Under the pieces are notes generated by a model. It did no database searches, was not told the origin of the DNA, and was given only the letters and a program-made list of their open reading frames with translations. Positions 1 to 5,981 of a DNA stretch of 6,849 bases are shown one piece after another. Positions within the stretch are counted from its first letter, which is position 1; each line of letters starts with the position of its first letter. The translations under genes were made by a program, and so were the position numbers. Source of the DNA: Pseudomonadota bacterium (GTDB taxonomy: Bacteria > Bdellovibrionota_B > Oligoflexia > Oligoflexales > JAPPIL01); contig JAPPIL010000049.1 in the NCBI GenBank assembly GCA_028877195.1, positions 1-6,849 of the forward strand. Reading direction: 5' to 3'.

Positions 1-56
1 ATGTTTGTGAACAAGAGGGGGAGAGCACGAGAGGGGGAACTCAAGTGAAATGAGGT

Positions 57-80
57 AAAGACCAAGCTTGCTTGGTCTTT
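57..80. repeat. 11-bp perfect inverted repeat (stem-loop)
   Basis: The arms 57-67 and 70-80 are perfectly complementary around a TT centre, with A residues on the left and TTT on the right. It could act as a two-way transcription terminator for something ending before position 57, although the T run is only three bases and C-rich sequence follows. It also fits as the first hairpin of the repeat family described for 57-163. Confidence 0.6.
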
Positions 81-163
81 CCGAATGAGCGCAGAGTCTG
101 TCGCTCGTAGAGCGACTAACGCCTCTCGTATAAAAAAATAGGCATTACTTATGCAACAAAGCC
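57..163. mobile_element. Partial MITE-like hairpin repeat, right end
   Basis: This stretch resembles the right part of the element at 5613-5894. It contains an 11-bp perfect stem-loop (57-80), then the linker TCCGAATGAGC (80-90; TCCGAATAAGC in the other copy at 5740-5750), then a second 7-bp stem-loop (100-116), and it ends with TTATGCAACAAAGCC (149-163), identical to 5880-5894. The stem sequences differ between the copies although pairing is kept. This copy lacks the third, 20-bp hairpin. No left terminal repeat is visible; by the spacing in the other copy it would lie before position 1. No protein is encoded. It is a probable non-autonomous transposon fragment; relatedness is inferred from two short identical blocks and a shared layout. 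Confidence 0.55.
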
Positions 164-228
164 AGGTCAATGTGTCTTCATAAGTGTATGAATATCTATG
201 TGCGTTCAATAATCTATTGGTTTTAGAA

Positions 229-786
229 TTATCTTGATGGGATGGCTATTGCCAACGACAACCCTAAACTGCCATTGCTGCTTAAGAGTGGAAGTATGCT
301 ATATGTGGAGTTTTTGCTATCTTGGGTTACTATTTCATATTTCTTTTGATCAACTCTCCAGACGGATATTATTTCAATAATTCTGCTAGCCGGCCAGAGA
401 AGTAAAGATCCCACCATGACACTCCCCCAGAGACTGTTTGAAGAAGCACGCCTATCTTCCTCTGGACAGTGTTCTTCCATAAAACAACCTGCTGCAAAAA
501 AAGATATATTTGAAAGAGCGAGTGCAGCCAGCAGTGGAGACACAGTCTGTGAAAAGGTAAACCAGCCAGCGATACTGTTTGAATATCTGCCTTGAATCGC
601 ATGCCCCACTCCAAACCCTAATAATGTGCCCGCTAGCCCACCACCAACGTATCTACCCATACTTATTTTTTTTCGCGGTTCGCGATCATTAAGTTGCGTC
701 TTGTTCTCTATGTTCTGCTGTCCCATAGCGACTGATTTTGCAATTAAGCATAAACAACATGCTGCCAATTTAGCGATGTAAATCAT
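229..786 (-). CDS. Exported glycine-rich membrane-associated protein, unknown function
   Basis: A 185-residue protein with an N-terminal hydrophobic segment (residues 2-20, ending SVA) that looks like a Sec signal peptide or a first membrane anchor. Residues 43-68 form a glycine-rich stretch, MGRYVGGGLAGTLLGFGVG followed by HAIQGRY, with small-residue spacing typical of tightly packed helices. Further hydrophobic stretches lie at about 81-101 and 118-140, and the C-terminal 20 residues are hydrophobic and could be a beta strand. I recall GFGxGHAxQGRY motifs in small uncharacterised envelope proteins of deltaproteobacterial-type genomes, but I cannot name the family. The ATG at 786 is preceded only by a weak AAAGA Shine-Dalgarno. 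The gene stands alone, is not tightly linked to the operon at 994, and has a -10-like box about 57 bp upstream. The location is inferred to be inner membrane or envelope; function is unknown. Confidence 0.7.
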   Translation of the reverse strand: MIYIAKLAACCLCLIAKSVAMGQQNIENKTQLNDREPRKKISMGRYVGGGLAGTLLGFGVGHAIQGRYSNSIAGWFTFSQTVSPLLAALALSNISFFAAGCFMEEHCPEEDRRASSNSLWGSVMVGSLLLWPASRIIEIISVWRVDQKKYEIVTQDSKNSTYSILPLLSSNGSLGLSLAIAIPSR

Positions 787-842
787 GTATCTTTAATCGA
801 CACTCGTTTCTGTTTTTCTCTACGTGCGCACATCACACATTT

Positions 843-848
843 ATTATA
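843..848 (-). promoter_or_regulatory. Candidate -10 box for the 229-786 gene
   Basis: On the minus strand this is a perfect TATAAT, 56 bp upstream of the ATG at 786. At the usual 17-bp spacing the -35 position reads GTGCAA, matching TTGACA at only three of six positions, so the promoter would be weak or activator-dependent. An 8-bp palindrome, GTGCGCAC, lies at 824-831 between the box and the gene, in a position where an operator could sit. Both readings are inference from sequence alone. Confidence 0.35.
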
Positions 849-993
849 GTATCAACCAGTCTCTCTTGCACATGTTGTGTATGACCTCCCCCCATTTGTA
901 GTTCAGTTACGCGCTTAGCTCCATTGTGTTATCAAGCAACAGAACTAGCTTTCGGGAGGAAGGTCAACCTGTGCTGGTTATTTCTAACAAAGA

Positions 994-1848
994 TCAGGGA
1001 TTTGCTAGACCACACGAGTGCTGGCTCTGTGCTAACATCGCAATGTCCGCACCAAGAGAAGTAACGCGCCAAACATAAAGACGCTTACGTGCCAAGAAAT
1101 CACCGTGATAAATCAAGCCACTGTGCGCCAGCCGCTCAACAAACTGCGCCGCCGAGACTGACGCAGGCAAAGAAGTCGAATCTATGTCGCGCTCGGTAAG
1201 GGGGTTGGCATGCATTCTCTGTAATAAATCAAGCACTGTCTGCGGATCAAACTTTGCAATCACTTCATGCGTGTCGTTATCAGTTCCTTGTGCGAGTTGA
1301 TATTGTAAACGATAAGTCGCAAGTTTTGCATTGTCCCCCATCAACTCCGACGCAAGACTCGCTAACGTCTCATAGCACATAGCCTCAAAGCCAAACAAAA
1401 ACGATTGCCCCTCGTGCCCTTGTGCCACTTGTCGCAAAAACTCTTTAAGCTTCTGCAAAAACAATACTCCCAGCCCAAGCTCAAGGATAAGCTTTTGTTC
1501 ATCGGTGGTTGATAGCGTCAAAATAAAAACATACCTAATAAACTCGCGATCACTAGCCTCGGTGCCGACAGGATGAGTCAAACGTTTGAATTTGCTAAAT
1601 TCAGCAATACTCATCGCTAACAAATGCTGACAATCCTCAAACTCTATCCCATGCCTGCGCACCAGATGCGCACCGAGCAAATGCTTAAACACTGACACAT
1701 GTAGCCAGTTGCGATGCCTAACGATAGCGTAAATTAAATCCAACGCCAGATACTCGTTAGCATGCATCGCAGTTAACGCCGCAATTTCTTTGGCAGTCAA
1801 GGCATTACGCACCAACGCCAACTTTGTGTCAATAGATGATAAACGCAC
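994..1848 (-). CDS. Unknown 284-aa protein coupled to UvrD-type helicase, C-terminal winged-helix-like region
   Basis: Last gene of the minus-strand operon. The start is GTG at 1848, only 6 bp after the helicase TAG (1857-1855); an AGG that overlaps that stop could serve as its ribosome site, suggesting translational coupling. A later ATG (1767, residue 28) is possible but would cut into the helical N-terminus. The protein looks soluble and almost wholly helical, with no signal peptide and no membrane segment. Residues 205-272 read like a winged helix: a helix LDLLQRM, a second helical part with VERLAHSGLIYHGD, then RKRLYVWRVTSLGADIA, which matches the recognition-helix, wing and 'T..G' pattern of MarR-like folds. 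I do not recognise the N-terminal 200 residues. Position suggests a DNA-related partner or regulator for the helicase; this is inference. No catalytic motif is visible. Confidence 0.75.
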   Translation of the reverse strand: MRLSSIDTKLALVRNALTAKEIAALTAMHANEYLALDLIYAIVRHRNWLHVSVFKHLLGAHLVRRHGIEFEDCQHLLAMSIAEFSKFKRLTHPVGTEASDREFIRYVFILTLSTTDEQKLILELGLGVLFLQKLKEFLRQVAQGHEGQSFLFGFEAMCYETLASLASELMGDNAKLATYRLQYQLAQGTDNDTHEVIAKFDPQTVLDLLQRMHANPLTERDIDSTSLPASVSAAQFVERLAHSGLIYHGDFLARKRLYVWRVTSLGADIAMLAQSQHSCGLANP

Positions 1849-1854
1849 GAATAC

Positions 1855-3954
1855 CTACAAATGTAAATGACTGGGGTTGACTAGCTGCAACCCAAACTCA
1901 TCAAATGCCACCATCAATGCTAGTTTACCAAATCGGCGCTCAATACTCTTCACGCGACCAGCCCCATAGGTCGGGTGATGAATCCGCATACCGATACGAA
2001 TGTTAGAAACAGGCGAAGTATACTGCCGTTCAACCTGTTCACTTTGTTCCAGCTGCAAATAACGCGACGGAATATCCGCAAGAAAACGTGAAGGGCGATT
2101 GCTTGACCAACCGCTAAAACTACGCCGCCGCAAAGCCGATGTCAGAGTCAGTTTCTTGCGCGCTCTCGTCATCCCGACATAAAGCAAACGGCGTTCCTCC
2201 TCCAACTGATCGCGAGAATCAACACAGTTGCGATGCGGAATCAGCCCCTCCTCAACACCAGCGATGAAAACACGATCAAACTCCAGACCCTTGACCGCAT
2301 GCAAAGTCAACAGCGACACGCATTCACGGTCTTGGGTGCTCTCATCATCAAGCAACGATACCGTTTGCAACCAGTCTAACAAATACGAAGGCTCGCTCTG
2401 TTTGCTAGCATAATCTTTCAACGCCCCGTCAAGTTCACTGATGTTATCACGCTTCTCGTCGGCGTTATCCTTGTATTTTTTTTGAACATAGGCAAAATAA
2501 TCAACGTGCCGCAAAAAAACTTCCACCGCTTCCGACAACTCACAGGCACTCAACTCGGCTTGTAAACGATCAAAGCATACAAAGAATGGCTTTAGCTTGT
2601 TCGCTATCTTCGGCGTGCCAAGCTCCATCATAATTCTCGCCTGTTTGAGCATGGCATGCTGTTCTTGAAATGCTTGGCGCTCAATCGTTGCCACCGTTTG
2701 ACTGCCGATGCCCCGTGTCGGCACATTGATGATGCGCTTGAAACTGACATTATCATTTTCGTTCATTGCCAAACGGAAATACGCCAAAATATCTTTTATT
2801 TCAGCACGGTCATAGAAACGCAGCGCCCCATGTATTTGATAGCTAACCTGCTGGCGATGCAGAATATCTTCAATCTGACGGGATTGACTGTTGGTGCGGT
2901 AAAGAATTGCAACATTGCGATATGGAAACTGATCCTGCTCTTGTTTGATCGCATCAACTATCTCATACGCCTCAATCTCTGCATCAGCAAGATGCTTGAA
3001 CTCAATCGGGTGTCCTGCGTTTTCATCTGTCCACATTTCTTTCGGCACGCGCATGGTGTTCTTGGCGATGATCGCACCAGCGGCGGCAACGATTGTGCCT
3101 GAATTGCGATAGTTTTGGTTCAGAATAATTTTTTTCGCACGTGGATATAGTTGATTGAATTGTAAAATATTTTGCGGATTAGCACCCCGCCAACCGTAAA
3201 TCGACTGGTCATCATCACCAACAACAAACAGATTGCGATGTTGGGCGGCAAGGCGATTGACCAGCTCAAACTGGCTATTGTTGATGTCTTGATACTCGTC
3301 GATCAAAATATACGAGAAGCGTTGCTGCAAAGTCTTGCACACGTTCTCATTGTTGCGTAGCAAGAATATCGTGTGCAAAATCAAATCGCCAAAATCCGCG
3401 GCATCACAAGTCTTCAAATAGCGCTGATAAGCTTGATAGATGTTGAATCCACCTTTAGCAATTAGCTTCGGCAAGTGCTGTAATATCTTGTCTTGGTCAT
3501 GAGCAAAGATACAATTGATCTTCGCTTTCGCAATCGCCGCATGATACTGCGCTAAATCAGAGTCGTCTTCAGTAGTGATATGAGCATTGTTCAACACAGT
3601 TTTCAGCGCTCCGATGCTGTCCTTCTGGTCGTAGATAGCAAAGTTAACCGACAACCCGACTTCAGGCGCAAACTCCCGCAAGAACCGCACGCAAGCAGCA
3701 TGAAACGTCGCTACCAATGCTCGCTTGGCACTGGGTGCAAGCACCTCTAGTCGTTCCCGCATCTCACGCGCCGCACGATTGGTGAACGTTACCGCCAAGA
3801 TGCGATGCGGTGGCACACCATCGTCGATTAGTTTAGCGATGCGAGCAGTGATAATCCTCGTCTTACCGCTACCAGCACTGGCAAAGACGACTGCCTGCCC
3901 ATCCTTGAAATGCACCGCCTCCTGTTGATTAGCGTTGAGAACCATGTCATTCAT
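1855..3954 (-). CDS. ATP-dependent 3'-5' DNA helicase of the UvrD/PcrA/Rep family
   Basis: A complete 699-residue SF1A helicase, close to the usual size of PcrA/UvrD. Motifs in order: Walker A ASAGSGKT (25-32, first glycine of the common AGAGSGKT replaced by Ser), Ia TFTNRAAREMRERL (56-69), Walker B DEYQD (219-223), III VVGDDDQSIYGWRGA (244-258), IV NYRNS (281-285), GALRFYDRAEIKDILAY (376-392), V TLHAVKGLEFD (550-560) and VI EERRLLYVGMTRARKKL (586-602). The C-terminus (655-692, HPTYGAGRVKSIE...VAFDEFG) matches the Tudor-like tail that in PcrA/UvrD binds RNA polymerase. The family unwinds DNA 3' to 5' in nucleotide excision and mismatch repair, removes recombinase filaments and resolves replication-transcription conflicts; which role applies here is not shown. 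The ATG at 3954 is chosen because the family begins just before LNANQQEAV; AGGAG (3972-3968) lies 13 bp upstream, rather far. A four-codon minicistron (3965-3951) overlaps the start as ATGA. Second gene of the operon. Confidence 0.96.
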   Translation of the reverse strand: MNDMVLNANQQEAVHFKDGQAVVFASAGSGKTRIITARIAKLIDDGVPPHRILAVTFTNRAAREMRERLEVLAPSAKRALVATFHAACVRFLREFAPEVGLSVNFAIYDQKDSIGALKTVLNNAHITTEDDSDLAQYHAAIAKAKINCIFAHDQDKILQHLPKLIAKGGFNIYQAYQRYLKTCDAADFGDLILHTIFLLRNNENVCKTLQQRFSYILIDEYQDINNSQFELVNRLAAQHRNLFVVGDDDQSIYGWRGANPQNILQFNQLYPRAKKIILNQNYRNSGTIVAAAGAIIAKNTMRVPKEMWTDENAGHPIEFKHLADAEIEAYEIVDAIKQEQDQFPYRNVAILYRTNSQSRQIEDILHRQQVSYQIHGALRFYDRAEIKDILAYFRLAMNENDNVSFKRIINVPTRGIGSQTVATIERQAFQEQHAMLKQARIMMELGTPKIANKLKPFFVCFDRLQAELSACELSEAVEVFLRHVDYFAYVQKKYKDNADEKRDNISELDGALKDYASKQSEPSYLLDWLQTVSLLDDESTQDRECVSLLTLHAVKGLEFDRVFIAGVEEGLIPHRNCVDSRDQLEEERRLLYVGMTRARKKLTLTSALRRRSFSGWSSNRPSRFLADIPSRYLQLEQSEQVERQYTSPVSNIRIGMRIHHPTYGAGRVKSIERRFGKLALMVAFDEFGLQLVNPSHLHL

Positions 3955-3967
3955 TTTATTGCCATTG

Positions 3968-3972
3968 CTCCT
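3968..3972 (-). promoter_or_regulatory. Shine-Dalgarno for the helicase gene
   Basis: Minus-strand AGGAG lies 13 nt before the ATG at 3954, longer than the usual 5-9 nt. An out-of-frame ATG at 3965 begins a four-codon reading frame whose TGA overlaps the helicase ATG. The site lies within the 25-bp gap after the stop of the preceding gene. It supports choosing 3954 over the open extension to 4125, which would overlap the preceding coding sequence by almost 150 bp. Confidence 0.5.
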
Positions 3973-3979
3973 GTGTTGG

Positions 3980-4801
3980 CTAGTTGTTGAGTTGTTGTTC
4001 GCTGAACTGGCGTTGAATTGCCGCCAATTGCTGAAGATTGTTAACCCCCATGAACTGGGCTGTATCGTCAACGATATGGATAGAAGTCGGCGCAAGCGCC
4101 AACAAGTCGGTAAGGTAATACTCATCGTTACGGGTATTGTTATGCAGTTGGTCTAACAGACTAGCGGTAACACTGGTGTCTAACAGCATGATGCCACTAT
4201 TACAGAGATTGATGTTGCGGGTGCTGGCATCTGCTTCCCGTTCTTCGACGATGCGTAGCAGTCGCCCGTCTTCCGCGGCAATTATACGCCCATAACCAGA
4301 TGGGTCGGGCACCCGAATAGCGATAACATGGAAAGGCGTGTCCTGTGCTCGTGAAGCAGCGATAAATTGCAGCAACGATGACGGCTGTAATGCAGGGGTA
4401 TCGGCAAGACAGATGAGCAGTTGTTCGCAAACTATTTCTTTTGTTGCACCGCTAGCAGACCGCACCAACTCCTTATCGCCTAGTTGTGGTTTTGCCGCCC
4501 GCAGAGCAGGAAAAGCTGAAGCAAGAGCGTGTCCCGTGCCAAGTTGGTTATGCTGTAAGCAAACGCTCACTGCCCCGATGTCGAGTTGCGCCAAACTTGG
4601 AAGCAACTGGGCATTGGCGACGATGCAGACTTTGCTGATGCCTGCTGCTCGCACTGCGGCGACAACATGTTCAAGCATGGTTTTATCTTGAATTTTAAGT
4701 AATGCTTTTGCTTGTTCGGAATGCATGCGACTGCCTTTGCCGCCAGCGAGGATGACCGCACATACGGTGGCGAGTTCTTTTTCTGTGAATTCTTTTGGAA
4801 T
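3980..4801 (-). CDS. GlmU-type uridylyltransferase domain protein lacking the acetyltransferase half
   Basis: A nucleotidyltransferase resembling the N-terminal pyrophosphorylase half of GlmU, which makes UDP-N-acetylglucosamine from UTP and GlcNAc-1-phosphate for peptidoglycan and LPS. Counted from the ATG at 4726 (residue 1), visible motifs are QLGTGHA (61-67), LADTPAL (107-113, Asp109 at the metal-binding position of GlmU), DPSGYGRII (141-149), Glu161/162, NINLCNSGIM (171-180), DEYYLTDLLAL (201-211) and GVNN (227-230). The nucleotide loop AVILAGGKGSRM is encoded upstream of that ATG, so the ATG is not the true start; the frame is open to a TGA at 4843-4841 but has no ATG, GTG or TTG. ATT at 4801, 6 nt after a GAG, is my best guess (273 aa). 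About 25 extra residues (roughly 80-103) precede the metal-binding strand. The protein stops where GlmU would begin its left-handed beta helix, so it could only uridylylate, or may use another sugar phosphate. First gene of the operon. Confidence 0.85.
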   Translation of the reverse strand: MPKEFTEKELATVCAVILAGGKGSRMHSEQAKALLKIQDKTMLEHVVAAVRAAGISKVCIVANAQLLPSLAQLDIGAVSVCLQHNQLGTGHALASAFPALRAAKPQLGDKELVRSASGATKEIVCEQLLICLADTPALQPSSLLQFIAASRAQDTPFHVIAIRVPDPSGYGRIIAAEDGRLLRIVEEREADASTRNINLCNSGIMLLDTSVTASLLDQLHNNTRNDEYYLTDLLALAPTSIHIVDDTAQFMGVNNLQQLAAIQRQFSEQQLNN

Positions 4802-4824
4802 AAGTCGCTCAAGTAATTTATAGT
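4795..4824 (+). promoter_or_regulatory. Candidate promoter for the HEAT-like gene, overlapping the divergent one
   Basis: TTGGAA (4795-4800) and TATAGT (4819-4824) are spaced 18 bp and match the sigma70 boxes at four and five of six positions. The -10 overlaps the -10 of the divergent operon promoter, so the two polymerases could not bind at once if both are real. Its -35 lies inside the proposed start of the minus-strand gene. Prediction from sequence only. Confidence 0.3.
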
Positions 4825-4844
4825 TATGAAGAAAGTAGCATCAA
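4817..4844 (-). promoter_or_regulatory. Candidate sigma70 promoter of the minus-strand operon
   Basis: On the minus strand TTGATG (4844-4839) and TATAAA (4822-4817) are separated by 16 bp, matching the -35 and -10 consensus at four and five of six positions. Transcription would begin near 4811-4809, giving a leader of only about 9 nt before the proposed ATT start at 4801. This would place the out-of-frame TTG at 4812 at or before the transcript start. No operator is evident. Confidence 0.45.
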
Positions 4845-4868
4845 ATAGGGAACGGGGCTAGCGACAAT

Positions 4869-5597
4869 ATGTTCTCCAAGATTAGCAATTATTTTCAACG
4901 TCGGCGCAAGGAGCGATTTCGTCGGACACTAGCAAACGCCAAAGCGATGAAAGACGACCGTTGGCTTGCTCTTGTGGCTATGGGTGAAGAAGAGGATACG
5001 GAGTTTGCGATAGCTGCCCTGTTATCTCGTTTTGATTACCGACTTGATAATGCCATTCTCGATACCCGCGAGAAGGAGCAGGCGATTGCAAGTATCATGA
5101 ACCACCCAGCCGATAAAACCACGGCGTTAGTGAAGGAACATTTGCGCAAGGTTGCTAACATCGCTTGGACGGTGAAGATTTTGCTGAAGCTAACTGATGC
5201 TAAAGATGTCTTTACTTGCTTGTGTGAATGTCTTGACTTTAGCGACATCAACTTTGACCGCGCCAAAATTATCAAAAACTACGATATTCTGTGTATGCTA
5301 CAGGATTTTGATTTGAGTGATTTGGATCGGCGTTTTGAGCAGTTCTTACACGATGACGATGAACGGGTGCGGTTTGCTGCGGTCGAGTTGATGATTAAGC
5401 AGAATGCCGCCCATGCTTCGGAAGTGTTAGAGCAGTTTTTGTGCGATGATTCAGCCGAGAACACCCGTATTCGTCAGTTGGTGCTGGATGCCTTTATCGA
5501 CCAGCGTTGGGTGGTGAAATATAAGAAAGTTTTTCAGCGTCGTGGCGGCAAGGAGCTTGCCAATCTTCAGAAGAACGGGGTTCTCTATCGGCGTTAA
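4869..5597 (+). CDS. HEAT-like repeat protein
   Basis: A 242-residue soluble helical protein with no signal peptide. The N-terminus (residues 1-27) is very basic (RRRKERFRR). Paired helices fill the rest. The clearest HEAT unit is 151-178, with DDDERVRFAAVELMIKQ carrying the family 'D..VR..A...L' pattern; a second is at about 183-211 (DDSAENTRIRQLVLDAFID). The N-terminal part, DRWLALVAMGEEEDTEFAI followed by AALLSRFDYRLDN and later IAWTVKILLKL, resembles HEAT-containing proteins I recall from deltaproteobacterial-type genomes, where the first repeats are divergent. HEAT solenoids are protein-binding scaffolds; no enzyme motif is visible. The ATG at 4869 has only a weak G-rich ribosome site (4854-4857), 11 nt upstream. 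It is divergent from the operon and the gap is short, so regulation may be shared; function and partner are unknown. Confidence 0.8.
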   Translation: MFSKISNYFQRRRKERFRRTLANAKAMKDDRWLALVAMGEEEDTEFAIAALLSRFDYRLDNAILDTREKEQAIASIMNHPADKTTALVKEHLRKVANIAWTVKILLKLTDAKDVFTCLCECLDFSDINFDRAKIIKNYDILCMLQDFDLSDLDRRFEQFLHDDDERVRFAAVELMIKQNAAHASEVLEQFLCDDSAENTRIRQLVLDAFIDQRWVVKYKKVFQRRGGKELANLQKNGVLYRR

Positions 5598-5603
5598 GCA
5601 TGC

Positions 5604-5612
5604 CTGATGACC
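5604..5612. repeat. Left 9-bp direct repeat, probable target-site duplication
   Basis: CTGATGACC directly abuts the left terminal repeat of the element at 5613, and CTGATAACC abuts its right end at 5895-5903. Eight of nine bases agree. A 9-bp duplication is what IS903-type elements make at insertion. The single difference suggests an old insertion. Confidence 0.6.
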
Positions 5613-5704
5613 GACTTTGTTGCATAACTACACCTCACAGTAGGCACATAACTGCGTTGGCACATACAGCTACACAGAATGACTGTTTATTTTTGGGATT
5701 ATCG

Positions 5705-5742
5705 GGATCAAAGCATGTGCCCAAAGGCACATGCTTTGATCC
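5705..5742. repeat. 17-bp perfect stem-loop in MITE
   Basis: Arms 5705-5721 and 5726-5742 are exact reverse complements around a CAAA loop. One bulged base would let the stem extend a little further on both sides. No T run follows, so it is not a standard intrinsic terminator. It occupies the position of the 57-80 hairpin in the other copy, with unrelated stem sequence. Confidence 0.85.
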
Positions 5743-5751
5743 GAATAAGCT

Positions 5752-5769
5752 AGTCGCCTATCGGCGACT
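5752..5769. repeat. 7-bp stem-loop in MITE
   Basis: AGTCGCC (5752-5758) pairs with GGCGACT (5763-5769) around TATC. The counterpart in the first copy is GTCGCTC/GAGCGAC at 100-116. The outer GTCGC/GCGAC is shared, while the inner bases differ and still pair. Confidence 0.7.
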
Positions 5770-5775
5770 GTTAGC

Positions 5776-5817
5776 TCGCTGTCAGATGAGTGCCAAATGG
5801 CACTCATCTGACAGCGA
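5776..5817. repeat. 20-bp perfect stem-loop in MITE
   Basis: Arms 5776-5795 and 5798-5817 are perfectly complementary around AA (in practice a four-base loop). This is the longest hairpin in the window, able to form a strong RNA stem or a cruciform. It has no counterpart in the 57-163 copy. Confidence 0.85.
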
Positions 5818-5894
5818 TAACCTCCCAAACCCACCTCCTAGACCTCTTGCCATGCACCGATTTGCTAGCGCTTAACCAGTTATGCAACAAAGCC

Positions 5895-5903
5895 CTGATA
5901 ACC
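5895..5903. repeat. Right 9-bp direct repeat, probable target-site duplication
   Basis: CTGATAACC immediately follows the right terminal repeat of the element and matches 5604-5612 at eight of nine bases. Confidence 0.6.
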
Positions 5904-5981
5904 TGCCTAGTTTATGATAGCTGTTCAAATATAACGAGTTATGCTATCCAATAAAACCCAAGTGCGATATTAAGGACTACT

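Larger units (their letters stand above)
5613..5894. mobile_element. 282-bp MITE-like element with IS903/IS5-type ends
   Basis: A short non-coding element between two genes. The left end GACTTTGTTGCATAACT (5613-5629) and the reverse complement of the right end GGCTTTGTTGCATAACT (5894-5878) form 17-bp terminal inverted repeats with one mismatch. It is flanked by 9-bp direct repeats CTGATGACC/CTGATAACC. Known IS903-group members of the IS5 family start GGCTTTGTTG and duplicate 9 bp, so such an element could have mobilised it; this is family knowledge from memory. Inside are three consecutive stem-loops: 17-bp stem (5705-5742), 7-bp stem (5752-5769) and 20-bp stem (5776-5817). A 91-codon open frame crosses the element (5600-5875) but reads through the hairpins and ends and looks like no protein. 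The element sits 15 bp after the HEAT-like gene and may also serve as its terminator. Confidence 0.75.

Noticed and set aside
1..48. Open frame from the window start to TGA at 46-48, ending RGRAREGELK
   Set aside because: It could be the tail of a plus-strand gene, with 57-80 as its terminator, but a second frame is also open to position 53 and 15 codons cannot decide.
207..219. Small inverted repeat CAATA/TATTG after the 229-786 gene
   Set aside because: Five A/T-rich pairs are expected by chance and too weak for a terminator.
787..993. Searched for a tRNA, small RNA or terminator in the gap between the two minus-strand genes
   Set aside because: No cloverleaf, T-loop consensus or GC-rich stem with a T run was seen; only the -10-like box and an 8-bp palindrome stand out.
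2656..3102. 148-codon plus-strand open frame inside the helicase gene
   Set aside because: It is antisense to a gene with every SF1 helicase motif, and its translation shows no domain-like features.
3955..3979. Possible defence or toxin-antitoxin arrangement around the helicase operon
   Set aside because: UvrD-type helicases occur in some defence systems, but this one has the full housekeeping motif set and a Tudor tail, no nuclease partner is present, and the neighbours do not match a known system.
3955..4125. N-terminal extension of the helicase by 57 residues
   Set aside because: It would overlap the preceding gene by almost 150 bp, has no helicase-like content, and the family starts near the ATG at 3954.
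4567..4812. 81-codon minus-strand frame starting at TTG 4812
   Set aside because: Its downstream part is out of frame with the clear GlmU motifs, so it is not a separate gene; its start is considered only for the frameshift alternative.
5600..5875. 91-codon plus-strand open frame starting MPDDRLCC
   Set aside because: It runs across the left end and all three hairpins of the MITE, has no ribosome site or protein-like composition, and is explained by the element.
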